64,000 nucleotides of DNA, from contig JASNZF010000003.1 of the NCBI GenBank assembly GCA_048499805.1, positions 527,468-591,467 of the forward strand, written 5' to 3'. The DNA comes from JAWXBA01 sp048499805. Lineage in GTDB: Bacteria > Gemmatimonadota > Gemmatimonadetes > Gemmatimonadales > GWC2-71-9. The stretch's first letter is position 1, and every line of letters begins with the position of its first letter. The notes below the pieces were generated by a model. It saw only the letters and a program-made list of their open reading frames with translations, ran no database searches and was not told where the DNA came from. The position numbers were made by a program, and so were the translations under genes. Positions 43,021-51,312 of this stretch are shown one piece after another.

Positions 43021-45230
43021 AATCCAAGCGTCAGGGTGTGGGAGTACTTGAGCAGCAGGGCCTGGTTGTCGGTCAGCGTGCGGACCGGCGAGTAGCCGAA
43101 CCGGTCGGTGTTGAGGCCGTGGTTGTACACCAGGTAGAAGTCGTTTCCCTCGCGCGGGTTGTAGCGGAGCCGGAGGTTGAGCAGCAGAACGTCCCCGGCG
43201 GTGTTGTACTGCACGAGGCCGGTCACGGCGGTGGCGCTGCTCAGCATCCACTGCCCGCGCAGCCTGGCCACGTGGGACGTGGAGCGCAGGTCGCGATCGG
43301 GGAAGTCCAGGCGGTTGAACTGGTAGCTGCCGGAGAACTGCCAGTGCACCGAGGCGTTCCAGGTCGGGGTGACGCTGGCGGAGAGGCGCCGTCCGTCGTA
43401 GAAGCCACCGACGGTGGCCTGGGCGTTGACCCGCATCGCCTGGCTGGAGGAGGCCTCATGCCTGGCCGTGAACTCCACGAAGCGGTGCAAACCCGCGGGG
43501 ACGGACACCCCGCCGCCGGCGTTGAAGGCGGCATCGAGGTCATCGTACCGGCCAGTCAGGGTGAAGGTGAACTTGCGGCCCCGCCGGCTCTCGGTGCCCC
43601 ACTCGAGCGAGGCGTCCGCCGTCTCGACCAGTCCCCGGGAGAGGCTGCGGTAGCTGGTGCCGCTCACGGCGAGGGAGTGGCGCAGCAGGACGCCCTCCCC
43701 GGGGCCGTGCCATCCCCAGCCCAGCCGCGCGGAGGTCCGCAGGAAGTCGGTGCGCGAGATGAACCCCAGGGCGGGGAGGAAGTCCTCGCCGATTCGGGTG
43801 ATGTCCGCGGCGTAGAGCGGCCCGAACAGCCCGCGTCGCTCCCACCTTGCCCGTCCCAGCCAGCGGTCGGGAGAGGAGAGGGCGGAGTCGCCGCGGTCGG
43901 CGGTGGCGGCCAGATTGAGCGCCAGATAGTCCTGTCCGAAGACGCGCACCAGCGCGTCGGCGCCCACGGTCACGTTCCGGCCGTCGCCCAGCCGGGTGGT
44001 GAGGATGGCGCCGAGGTAGGAGTTCTCGTTGAGGAGCTGCCGCCGGACGCGCGCCACGCCCATGTTCTCGGAGGCGGCGCCCGGGGCGCCCTCGGTCTGC
44101 ATGTTGATCATCCCCAGGTCCCAGCCGCTGGCCCGCCCGACCGCCCGTCCGCCCCCGTAGATCCGGACCGGGGCGCCGTCCACCAGCCCGATCCGCCTCG
44201 AATAGAAGAGCTGCTGGTTGTCGCCGAGGCTGTACTCGAACACGCTGGCCCGCTCCTGGAAGAAGAGGCGGCGCTCCGGGAAGAAGAGCGAGAACCGGGT
44301 CAGGTTCACCTGCTGGTCGTCCGCCTCCACCTGCGCGAAGTCGGTGTTGGCGGTCAGGTCGAGGGTGAGGCTGTTGCCCGGCGTGATCTTGATGTCGAGG
44401 CCGGGCTCTCGGGCGTCGGTGGAGCGAAGGTCGTAGCCGGTCCGGTCGCCGGTCAGCGTCGCGGTCCTGGCCACCCCGCCCAGCAGGTACGGCACGACCT
44501 GGATCGGGTTGTCGCGGGCCACGCCGGAGAGCTCGATGTCGGCCATCGGGGAGGCCTTGTAGATGCTGTTGCTTCCCCAGGTGTAGGGGATGCCCGGCCA
44601 GGAGATCGACTCGTTGCGCCGCGCGATCCAGCGCCAGACGGTGGCCCCCATGACTACCCGGCCGTCCACCGTCTCGAACCGCAGGCTGCTGAGCGGAATC
44701 CGGATCTCGGCGTACCAGCCGGCGCTGTCGCGACTCACCGCGGCGTCCCAGAAGGCGTTCCAGGTGCCGCTCCACGCGCCGCCATCCCCGGAAAAGACAC
44801 CGTCGGTGCGGACCCCTGCTGGGTTGGTGGCAAAGAGCTGGGTGGTCTCGCGGTCGCGGAAGGTATCGAGATTCACGACGAACCAGTCGTTGCTCATGCT
44901 GGTCTCGTCGCGCTTGAGCGAGGTGGCCTGGATCCGCGCCGGCGTGGCGTCGAACATCCGCCCCGAGGCGTAGAGGTACTTGTCGTCGTGCCCGAGCCGC
45001 AGCTCGGTCCGCTCCGAGGGTGGAGCGCCGAAGCTGGGACTGCTCATGACAGCGGGGAGTGGGGTGATCGCCTCCCACGCCGGTTCGTCCACCTGCCCGT
45101 CCACCCGGATCGTGCCGGTGATCCGGGGGGTGGCGAGCCGCTCCTGGGCCGACACCACCGGTGCGATGGCTGCCACGAGGGCCACGCAGGCCGCGAGGGT
45201 GGATCGCCGAATGTGGAACGGGTCGCTCAT
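43017..45230 (-). CDS. DUF5916 protein with CBM9-like domain
   Basis: 737 residues. A signal peptide (ending near VVSAQ) leads to a CBM9-like beta-sandwich (about 35-235: ITGTIRVDGQVDEPAWEAI, YLYASGRMFDA, WYAEIRIPLSSLRFE). The long remainder is a DUF5916 beta-barrel-like region (NTDFAQVEADDQQVNLTRFSLFFPERRLFFQE is the hallmark, then repeated amphipathic strands) ending in Phe, as for an outer-membrane barrel. Function is unknown; carbohydrate binding is only suggested by the N-terminal fold. Its ATG overlaps the upstream gene's stop (ATGA), so the two are coupled. Confidence 0.85.
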   Translation of the reverse strand: MSDPFHIRRSTLAACVALVAAIAPVVSAQERLATPRITGTIRVDGQVDEPAWEAITPLPAVMSSPSFGAPPSERTELRLGHDDKYLYASGRMFDATPARIQATSLKRDETSMSNDWFVVNLDTFRDRETTQLFATNPAGVRTDGVFSGDGGAWSGTWNAFWDAAVSRDSAGWYAEIRIPLSSLRFETVDGRVVMGATVWRWIARRNESISWPGIPYTWGSNSIYKASPMADIELSGVARDNPIQVVPYLLGGVARTATLTGDRTGYDLRSTDAREPGLDIKITPGNSLTLDLTANTDFAQVEADDQQVNLTRFSLFFPERRLFFQERASVFEYSLGDNQQLFYSRRIGLVDGAPVRIYGGGRAVGRASGWDLGMINMQTEGAPGAASENMGVARVRRQLLNENSYLGAILTTRLGDGRNVTVGADALVRVFGQDYLALNLAATADRGDSALSSPDRWLGRARWERRGLFGPLYAADITRIGEDFLPALGFISRTDFLRTSARLGWGWHGPGEGVLLRHSLAVSGTSYRSLSRGLVETADASLEWGTESRRGRKFTFTLTGRYDDLDAAFNAGGGVSVPAGLHRFVEFTARHEASSSQAMRVNAQATVGGFYDGRRLSASVTPTWNASVHWQFSGSYQFNRLDFPDRDLRSTSHVARLRGQWMLSSATAVTGLVQYNTAGDVLLLNLRLRYNPREGNDFYLVYNHGLNTDRFGYSPVRTLTDNQALLLKYSHTLTLGF

Positions 45231-46771
45231 GTCCCCGCCGCCTCGGTGGTGGATGCTCTCGCCAGCGCGTCCATCAGCCAGCCCACCCGGCCCAGCCGAA
45301 TGGCCTGCGCCAGTTCATCACTGTCCTTCCCCAGCATCACCCGGTCGAGTCGGGCCAGATACCGGGCTGGCCACCCTGCCGGCGGCGCGACGGCGGCCAG
45401 CAGCGTGGCCAGCCGCGGGTCGCGGATGCCGAGGTTCCGCTGTGCCGACCGCGTGGCCGCACGGCGATCGCCACGGTGATGTTCGAGGATGAACCGCGAT
45501 ACCCGGCACCCGACCGCCTCGACATCCACCGGCTCGCAGGGCGCTTGGAGCGGCGTCCGCCAGGCCAGCACGGCATGAGAGAGCTTTCGCAGCGTGGCCG
45601 CAGTACTCCGGTGACCCCCCGCCCTCACGCGACGGGCTTCGGAGCGAGCCAGCTGCAGGAGCTCCCGCTGCCGGGGCCGAAAGCCCAGCCGCCAATAGAA
45701 CCAGAATGCCCCGGAGCGGATGCCGTCGGCGTTGCCACGTCCGATCTGGTACGGCTCCACCAGGAAGAGCGAGAGCCCGAAGCGATGCGCGTACAGCCGG
45801 AGCAACTGCGCCAGCAGGCGGGCCGACTCCCCACCGCGGAACGGCGGCAGGACGTTGATCCCGAAGCGGGCCTGGCGGCCCAGCACCCAGCCGCCGCCGT
45901 AGGCCACGGGTACCCGATTCTTGAACAGCAGGTACCCGACGTAGGCCTCGAGCGCGAGCTTGTGCTGGGAGGTGCAGGGGTAGAGGACCACCTGCACACC
46001 CTCGCCCAGGTCGTGCTGTTCGAGCTGGTCCAACGCGGGATGGGTAAAGGGGTCAGTCTCGCCCAGCAGGGAGGCGAGGGTTCCCCGCGCCAGGTCGCAC
46101 AGGTGGTGCCGTCCCGTGGTGGTGAGGGGGATGCGACGGGCCGGTCCCTCGCGCCAGGCCCTGGCAAGGTTGGTGCGCCGGCGGAGCGCTCGGCGGTGCA
46201 GGAACAGCGCGCCGCCCTCGAGCCGCCCTGTGGTGGGGATGGGGGCGTCGGCCGGGATCCGCCAGCGCACGAAGACGCGGAGCGACGCAAACGCCGCTTC
46301 CTGGTGGGGCGAGCCGCCAGGGATCCGCTCGACGAGGGAGAGCAGCGCGCAGAGGCGTCCGGCACGCCTGGTGCCCAGGTGACGTCGCTGCCAGGCGGCC
46401 CACCCCAGCGGGTGCTCGGCCAGCACCTCCTGCTCGAGCGGGTCGAGCGCCGGCCCCAATATCGTCATCATCTGGATGGGATCCCCGCCGAGCGAGTCGA
46501 GCGTCACCGCGTCCGGGAAGCGGTCCACCAGCCACCGGGTGGTGGCGAGGCTGAATGCGGCCACGACGGTGGATCCCGCGATCCCGCTGTTGTGGAGGTG
46601 CGCCGCCGGCCGTGCGGAAACGCCAACCGCGAGCTCCCGGAGCTCGCGGTTCGCGGTGTCCCACTCGATCTGGGAGGCGGGATAGGCACACTGGAAGAGC
46701 AGCGCCGAGTGCCGGCGGCGAATGGCCGACGCACTGCCCCATCCCCGGGAGTCCCGACCGCCATTCCCCAT
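45227..46771 (-). CDS. Hypothetical protein coupled to the DUF5916 gene
   Basis: 514 residues, not recognised as a named family. It is Arg/Leu-rich and cytoplasmic, with no signal peptide. The middle (about 300-390) contains PPFRGGESARLLAQLLRLYA and ADGIRSGAFWFYWRLGFRP, which resemble the acetyl-CoA-binding and final strand regions of GNAT acyltransferases, but this is weak. The ATG at 46771 lies inside a GGGGAAT heptamer array, and no alternative start exists before residue 95, so the N-terminus is uncertain. The four-base overlap with the following DUF5916 gene suggests they work together. Confidence 0.6.
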   Translation of the reverse strand: MGNGGRDSRGWGSASAIRRRHSALLFQCAYPASQIEWDTANRELRELAVGVSARPAAHLHNSGIAGSTVVAAFSLATTRWLVDRFPDAVTLDSLGGDPIQMMTILGPALDPLEQEVLAEHPLGWAAWQRRHLGTRRAGRLCALLSLVERIPGGSPHQEAAFASLRVFVRWRIPADAPIPTTGRLEGGALFLHRRALRRRTNLARAWREGPARRIPLTTTGRHHLCDLARGTLASLLGETDPFTHPALDQLEQHDLGEGVQVVLYPCTSQHKLALEAYVGYLLFKNRVPVAYGGGWVLGRQARFGINVLPPFRGGESARLLAQLLRLYAHRFGLSLFLVEPYQIGRGNADGIRSGAFWFYWRLGFRPRQRELLQLARSEARRVRAGGHRSTAATLRKLSHAVLAWRTPLQAPCEPVDVEAVGCRVSRFILEHHRGDRRAATRSAQRNLGIRDPRLATLLAAVAPPAGWPARYLARLDRVMLGKDSDELAQAIRLGRVGWLMDALARASTTEAAGT

Positions 46772-46812
46772 TCCCCAGTTCCTGGTCCCTAGTCCCTGGC
46801 CCCCACCCCTAG
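46760..46812. repeat. CCCCATT/CCCTAGT heptamer array
   Basis: Heptamers of the GGGGACT/GGGGAAT class lie between the amidohydrolase stop and the start of the 514-residue protein. The array touches both: the stop (TAC TAG) and the ATG (GGGGAATG) are each part of repeat units. Confidence 0.65.
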
Positions 46813-48425
46813 TACCTCACCAACTTCGCATCCGGTGCCATCCCCCGCGCCACCTTCTGCTTGCGGACCATCTCCGCCACGTCTGCCAGGAGCTGCTTGG
46901 CGTCGTAGACGATCCCGTCCTTGATGGTGTAGCGCACCCCGCCCACCCGCTCCGGCTTGCCGGTCTGGTCGTTGAGGCGGACGGCCCCGGTCCCGTAGAG
47001 CACCTTGAAGTTCTGGAGCGGGTTCTGGTCCACGATGATCAGGTCCGCCAGGAGGCCGGGCCGGATGATGCCGTACTCGATCGGGGTCCCCTTGGGCTCA
47101 AAGATCGCCTCCGCGCCATGCAGCGTGGCGGCCCGGACCACTTCCAGCGGGTGGAAGCCGGCATGCTGCAACAGCTCCAGCTCCTCGATCAGCCCGAAGC
47201 CATAGAGCTTGTAGATGAACCCGGCATCGGAGCCGGTGGTGACGCGGCCGCCGGCGTTCTTGTAGTCATTCAGGAACGACATCCACACCTGGTAGAACTT
47301 GGTCCAGGCCACCTCGTCGGCCGTGGTCCAGTCAAACCAATACGACCCGTGCGCCTCCCGGCTCGGCGTATAGAAGTCCCACATCGAGGGCAGGGTGTAG
47401 GTGTCGTGCCAGTCGGCGTTCCGCGCCGCCATCACGTTGGTGCCGGCGTGGTAGATCGTCATCGTGGGGTCGATGATGAAGTTGAGGCTCAGGAACTCCT
47501 TGATCAGGGCGTTCCACGGCTCGCTCCCCCGCGGATGGATCAGGTTCCACTGCCGGGCCACCTGGCCAAAGCGGTGCTGCTCGTTCTGGTAGTTGAAGTC
47601 CACCGGCCAGGGCTGGATCGAGGCGTCCTGGTACAGCGACTCGAACAGGCCGTAGAAATGGGTCATCGCGCCGAGCCCGAGCCGGGCCGACTCGATCGCG
47701 TTCATCCGGCCGACCCCCATCTGGCCCAGGTGCGCCGTGGACCCCAGCTTCTGGACCTTGGCCTCGGCCAGCAGCGCCTCCATGATCTCGGGATCAAAGG
47801 CATTGAACTTGATCCCGTCGATGCCCTCCTTGGCCGCCCAGCGCACCCACTCCCGCGCCTGCTCGGGCGTGCGGATCGGACCCTTGTCCCACCCCGAGGC
47901 CGGTCCCTGGTAGTTGACGATGCGCGGTGCCGTGATCGCGTTGGAGGCACTCCGGGCCTGTTCGGATCGGGCCATCTCGAATCCGGTCAGTCCCACCCCC
48001 CGCACCGTCGTGATCCCGTGCCCGAGCCACAGCTTGTAGGCATAGGACAGCTCTGCGTTCTTGGGCGCGCCGCCGGCATGCACGTGGAGGTCGATCAGGC
48101 CAGGCAGGACGTACTGCCCGGTCGCGTCGATCTCGCGAGTGGCGTTGCGGGGGCGGCGGCTGGAATCGATCGGGACACCCGGGAAACCGACATTGGCCAC
48201 CTGGACGATCCGGTTGCGCTCGATCACGATGTCCACCGGGCCGGTGGGCGGCGCGCCGGTGCCGTCGATCAGGATGGCGCCCCGGATGATCAGGCGCTCG
48301 AACGGGCCCTCACCCTCACCCGCCGGGCGGTCCGGGGCGGGAATGGTCCGGTTGCCCTGCGCCATCGCCAGGGTCGGAACAAACAGCAGGGCCAGAAACA
48401 GGACACTCCGCCGCAGCGCGTGCAT
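46809..48425 (-). CDS. Secreted amidohydrolase family protein
   Basis: 538 residues from ATG 48425, which has GGGAGAG just upstream; the ATG at 48437 lacks this. A signal peptide (ending TLAMAQ) precedes the amidohydrolase fold: small beta domain with IIRGAILIDGTG, metal HxH in GLIDLHVHAGG, HGITTVRGVG, IDGIKFNAFD, HLGQ, THFYG, and the late Asp in GGRVTTGSDAGF. The pattern parallels the amidohydrolase at 5186-6817 and fits imidazolonepropionase/prolidase-like enzymes. The substrate is not identifiable. An M20 peptidase gene lies upstream on the same strand. Confidence 0.83.
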   Translation of the reverse strand: MHALRRSVLFLALLFVPTLAMAQGNRTIPAPDRPAGEGEGPFERLIIRGAILIDGTGAPPTGPVDIVIERNRIVQVANVGFPGVPIDSSRRPRNATREIDATGQYVLPGLIDLHVHAGGAPKNAELSYAYKLWLGHGITTVRGVGLTGFEMARSEQARSASNAITAPRIVNYQGPASGWDKGPIRTPEQAREWVRWAAKEGIDGIKFNAFDPEIMEALLAEAKVQKLGSTAHLGQMGVGRMNAIESARLGLGAMTHFYGLFESLYQDASIQPWPVDFNYQNEQHRFGQVARQWNLIHPRGSEPWNALIKEFLSLNFIIDPTMTIYHAGTNVMAARNADWHDTYTLPSMWDFYTPSREAHGSYWFDWTTADEVAWTKFYQVWMSFLNDYKNAGGRVTTGSDAGFIYKLYGFGLIEELELLQHAGFHPLEVVRAATLHGAEAIFEPKGTPIEYGIIRPGLLADLIIVDQNPLQNFKVLYGTGAVRLNDQTGKPERVGGVRYTIKDGIVYDAKQLLADVAEMVRKQKVARGMAPDAKLVRY

Positions 48426-48491
48426 GAACTCTCCCATGATTCACTCGGTGACCAGGCCGGCGCCGTCTAGCGCCAGTCCATCCCTCAAACG

Positions 48492-48556
48492 ATCTTGCGC
48501 CCCGCTGCCCCGCTGCCCCGCTGCCCCGCTGCCCCGCTGCCCCGCTGCCCCGCCGC
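48492..48556. repeat. CCCCGCTG octamer array
   Basis: About seven perfect 8-bp units lie directly after the M20 stop codon (TAG in the first GC-rich unit). This is the purest copy of the CCCCGCTG type in the window. Confidence 0.8.
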
Positions 48557-49837
48557 CTACCGCCTGTTCAGGTAATCCAGCACCAGGTACGCCATCGCCT
48601 TCATCCCCACCGGGATCGCCGAATCGTCGGCCAGGAAGGTCGGGGTGTGATGGTCGCCGGAGACGGTGCCGGGTCGGGTCATCCCGAGCGAGAAGTAGAA
48701 GCCCGGCACGGTGTTGGCAAAGTAGCTGAAGTCCTCGCTGGCCATCCACGGCTCGGCGGCGGTCACGTTGCCGGCGCCGAGCGCCTTCACCAGGGAGGGG
48801 ACCGCACGGCCGCTCAGCGTCGTGTCGTTGACCGTCAACGGGTACAGCCGCTGGTACTCAAGGGTAAAGGTGGCCCCGGCCGATGCGGTGACCCCCGCGA
48901 GGATCTCCCGGATCCGCCGCTCGTAGGTGTCCTGGACCGTCGGGCTGAAGGTGCGGACGGTCCCCTCCAGCTCGGCGGTGGCCGGGATGATGTTGAACCG
49001 TTGCCCGGCCCGGAACACCCCAACCGTCAGCACGCTCGGCTCGAGCGGCGGCGTGTTGCGCGAGCGGATCGTCTGCAGCGCCAGCACCGCCTGGGAGGCG
49101 GTCACGATCGGGTCAACGCTGAGGTGGGGGGCGGCGCCGTGCGACTGCCTCCCGCTGATGGTGGCGCGGAAGATGTCGGCCGCCGAGAACGCCGGGCCCA
49201 CCGTGTAGTGGACCTTGCCAACCTGCAGCGACGCCTTGGTGTGAAACCCGAACACGGCCTCAGGCCTTGGGTCGGCAAAGGCGCCCTCCGCCAGCATCAG
49301 CTTCGCCCCGCCCTCCTCGCCCGGGGGCGGACCCTCCTCGGCGGGCTGGAAGATGAACACCACCGTGCCAGGCAGTTCGGCGCGCATCCCCGCCAGCACC
49401 GTCGCCAGTCCCAGCTGCGCCGAGGTGTGGATGTCATGGCCACAGGCATGGGACACCCCCACCTCGGCACCCTGCCACTGCACCCGCTTGGTGGACTTGA
49501 ACGGGAATGGGGTGTCCTCGGTCACGGGCAGGGCGTCCATGTCGGCCCGGACCGCCACCACCGGCCCCGGGCGGCCGCCCCGGAGCACGCCGACAACCCC
49601 GGTATGGGCCACCCCGGTGCGGACCTCGAGCCCCAACTCACGGAGGTGCGCCGCGACGAGGGCCGCGGTCTCGGTCTCCCGATTGCTCAGTTCCGGATTC
49701 TGGTGGATCTGGTGCCGGATCGCCGTGATGGCGGGAGTGGCGGCGGTGATGGCCCGGTCCACCGCGGGGTACTGGGCGGGCAGCAGTTGGGGGCTCATGC
49801 CGGTGGCCAGGACGAGGACAAGGGAGACCCTGCGCAT
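48557..49837 (-). CDS. Secreted M20-family amidohydrolase/carboxypeptidase
   Basis: 426 residues from ATG 49837 (GGAG eight bases upstream; a GTG nine bases earlier is less suited). A signal peptide (VLVLATGMSPQLLPAQ) precedes a hippurate-hydrolase/IAA-amino-acid-hydrolase-like M20D enzyme: IHQNPELSNRE, VAVRADMDALPV, VSHACGHDIHT, VFIFQPAEEGPPPGEEGG, and SGRQSHGAAPHLSVDPI in the dimerisation domain, then WMASEDFSYF. It hydrolyses N-acyl or aminoacyl amides with two metal ions. A promoter with a good 17-base spacer lies upstream. Confidence 0.9.
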   Translation of the reverse strand: MRRVSLVLVLATGMSPQLLPAQYPAVDRAITAATPAITAIRHQIHQNPELSNRETETAALVAAHLRELGLEVRTGVAHTGVVGVLRGGRPGPVVAVRADMDALPVTEDTPFPFKSTKRVQWQGAEVGVSHACGHDIHTSAQLGLATVLAGMRAELPGTVVFIFQPAEEGPPPGEEGGAKLMLAEGAFADPRPEAVFGFHTKASLQVGKVHYTVGPAFSAADIFRATISGRQSHGAAPHLSVDPIVTASQAVLALQTIRSRNTPPLEPSVLTVGVFRAGQRFNIIPATAELEGTVRTFSPTVQDTYERRIREILAGVTASAGATFTLEYQRLYPLTVNDTTLSGRAVPSLVKALGAGNVTAAEPWMASEDFSYFANTVPGFYFSLGMTRPGTVSGDHHTPTFLADDSAIPVGMKAMAYLVLDYLNRR

Positions 49838-49894
49838 CAGCTGCACTCCGGGCTGCTTGTTGGGGGCGAGGGGGGGCGGCTAGCTTCGACTTCT

Positions 49895-49923
49895 AATCTA
49901 CCCTTGAATCGGCCGCCTGTCTG
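49895..49923 (-). promoter_or_regulatory. Putative promoter of the M20 peptidase gene
   Basis: On the minus strand CAGACA (49918-49923), a 17-base spacer and TAGATT (49895-49900), with the expected start about 50 bases before the ATG. It is the best-spaced of three TAGATT promoters proposed here. Confidence 0.4.
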
Positions 49924-49926
49924 GCC

Positions 49927-50304
49927 GTGTCCCCGAGCGCCGGCTTCTCCGCGGTGCGGCCGGCTGGAGGCCCCATCTCCCCCTCGCGCGACCCGGAAGT
50001 GACCCTTGGCGGCTACATGCGCAAGCATGACCGCGCGGCCGCCTTCGGCGGCAGCGACGGGCAGGCCTACTCGGTGGCGATCCTCGTCGCCGACGAACCC
50101 GATGCCCAGGGTCGCTATGGCGCCGGCCTGCTCTTCGTCCGCTGGAGCCCTGCCGGCGACGCCCCCATGGGGCACGTCGAGACCGACTGGCTCGCCTTCG
50201 CCGATACCCCGGCCGAGGCCGAGGAGCGGATCAAGGTCCTCTCGCTCTTCGACGTCAAGGCCGCGCTGGACGAGGCGATCGCGCGGCAGCCGGGTGAGTG
50301 GTGA
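49927..50304 (+). CDS. Conserved-looking hypothetical protein upstream of rsgA
   Basis: 125 residues from a GTG at 49927. No named family is recognised. The part from about residue 24 (EVTLGGYMRKHDRAAAFGGSDGQAYSVAILV) looks like a compact alpha/beta domain with a C-terminal helix pair (EAEERIKVLSLFDVKAALDEAIA). There is no signal peptide or membrane segment. Its stop overlaps the rsgA start (GTGGTGA), so the two are translationally coupled. That suggests a role near ribosome assembly (inference). The first 20 residues may be untranslated. Confidence 0.6.
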   Translation: MSPSAGFSAVRPAGGPISPSRDPEVTLGGYMRKHDRAAAFGGSDGQAYSVAILVADEPDAQGRYGAGLLFVRWSPAGDAPMGHVETDWLAFADTPAEAEERIKVLSLFDVKAALDEAIARQPGEW

Positions 50305-51212
50305 CGGCGCCCGTCGGCACCGTCATGGCCCGTGAGGGCCATTCCTACCGGGTGGCCCTGGCCGATCGCGAGGTGCAGGCCGTGCTGCGCGGCAAGGTCA
50401 AGCGCAGTGAGGCCGAGCGCAAGGTTGTCGTGGGCGATCGCGTCCGCCTGGACGCCCCGGAGGAAGGCGGCACCTGGACCATTGCGGCGGTGGAGCCCCG
50501 CCGCAACCTGCTCGAACGGCGGGTGCCCGAGGGCCGGGGCAACCGGCCCGTCGCGGCCAATCTCGACCGCATCTTCGTCCTGACCGCCACCATCGACCCC
50601 GAACCGGTGCCCCAACTCGTCGACCGGCTCCTGGTGATTGCCGAAGCAAACGAGGTGCCCACGGCGGTCATCATCAACAAGATCGACCTCCACCCCGGCG
50701 AGGCCATCACCGCCCGGATGCAGGCCGCGGGATACGACGTCTTTCCCGTCAGTGCGACCACCGGGCAGGGGCTTCCGGCCCTGCTCCCCGAGCTGCTCGG
50801 CCATGTTTCCTTGCTGACCGGTCCGTCCGGGGCAGGGAAATCGTCGCTGCTCAACCGGATCGAACCCGGCCTCTCACTCCGCACCGGTGCCATCAGCGAG
50901 AAGGTCCGGCGGGGGAAGAACACCACCGTCTCGGCCACCATGATTCCCCTGGCCCGGGGCGGGTTCCTGGTCGATACCCCCGGATTCAGCGAGGTTGGGT
51001 TGTGGGGCATCGAGCCGCGCGAACTGGCATCCTGCTTTCCAGAATTCCGGGGGCTGATCGACCGCTGCAAGTTTGCGGACTGCCGCCACCTCACCGAGCC
51101 CGCCTGCGCCATTCGGGAGGCCGTGCGGGAAGGGAAGGTCCAGGCCGATCGATACGACAGCTACATGGTGCTGCTGGAGGAGTTGACCTCGGCCCCCCGT
51201 GACTGGGAGTAG
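50298..51212 (+). CDS. rsgA: Ribosome small-subunit-dependent GTPase A
   Basis: 304 residues. RsgA is a circularly permuted GTPase that checks late maturation of the 30S subunit. An N-terminal OB-fold (VALADREVQAVLRGKVKR) is followed by the permuted G motifs: G4 in AVIINKIDL, then G1 TGPSGAGKSSLLNRI, G2 GKNTTVSA and G3 FLVDTPGFSEVGLW. The C-terminal zinc finger is CKFADCRHLTEPACAI. GTG starts at 50298 and 50301 overlap the preceding stop. The stop is followed by repeats. Confidence 0.93.
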   Translation: MVTAPVGTVMAREGHSYRVALADREVQAVLRGKVKRSEAERKVVVGDRVRLDAPEEGGTWTIAAVEPRRNLLERRVPEGRGNRPVAANLDRIFVLTATIDPEPVPQLVDRLLVIAEANEVPTAVIINKIDLHPGEAITARMQAAGYDVFPVSATTGQGLPALLPELLGHVSLLTGPSGAGKSSLLNRIEPGLSLRTGAISEKVRRGKNTTVSATMIPLARGGFLVDTPGFSEVGLWGIEPRELASCFPEFRGLIDRCKFADCRHLTEPACAIREAVREGKVQADRYDSYMVLLEELTSAPRDWE

Positions 51213-51310
51213 TCCCCCGACATCCGACACCCAACACCCGACCCCCCATCCCCAAGCCCCTAGCCCCGAGTCCCCATTCCCTATTCCCCCCTCCCCTGCC
51301 AGCTTCCGAC
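51213..51310. repeat. CGACACC and CCCCTAG heptamers between rsgA and the TonB receptor
   Basis: Two heptamer types in series: CCGACAC units (about 51215-51242) then CCCCTAG/CCCCATT units (about 51243-51295), reaching to within 20 bases of the receptor start. No promoter is recognised. Confidence 0.6.
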
Positions 51311-51312
51311 CC

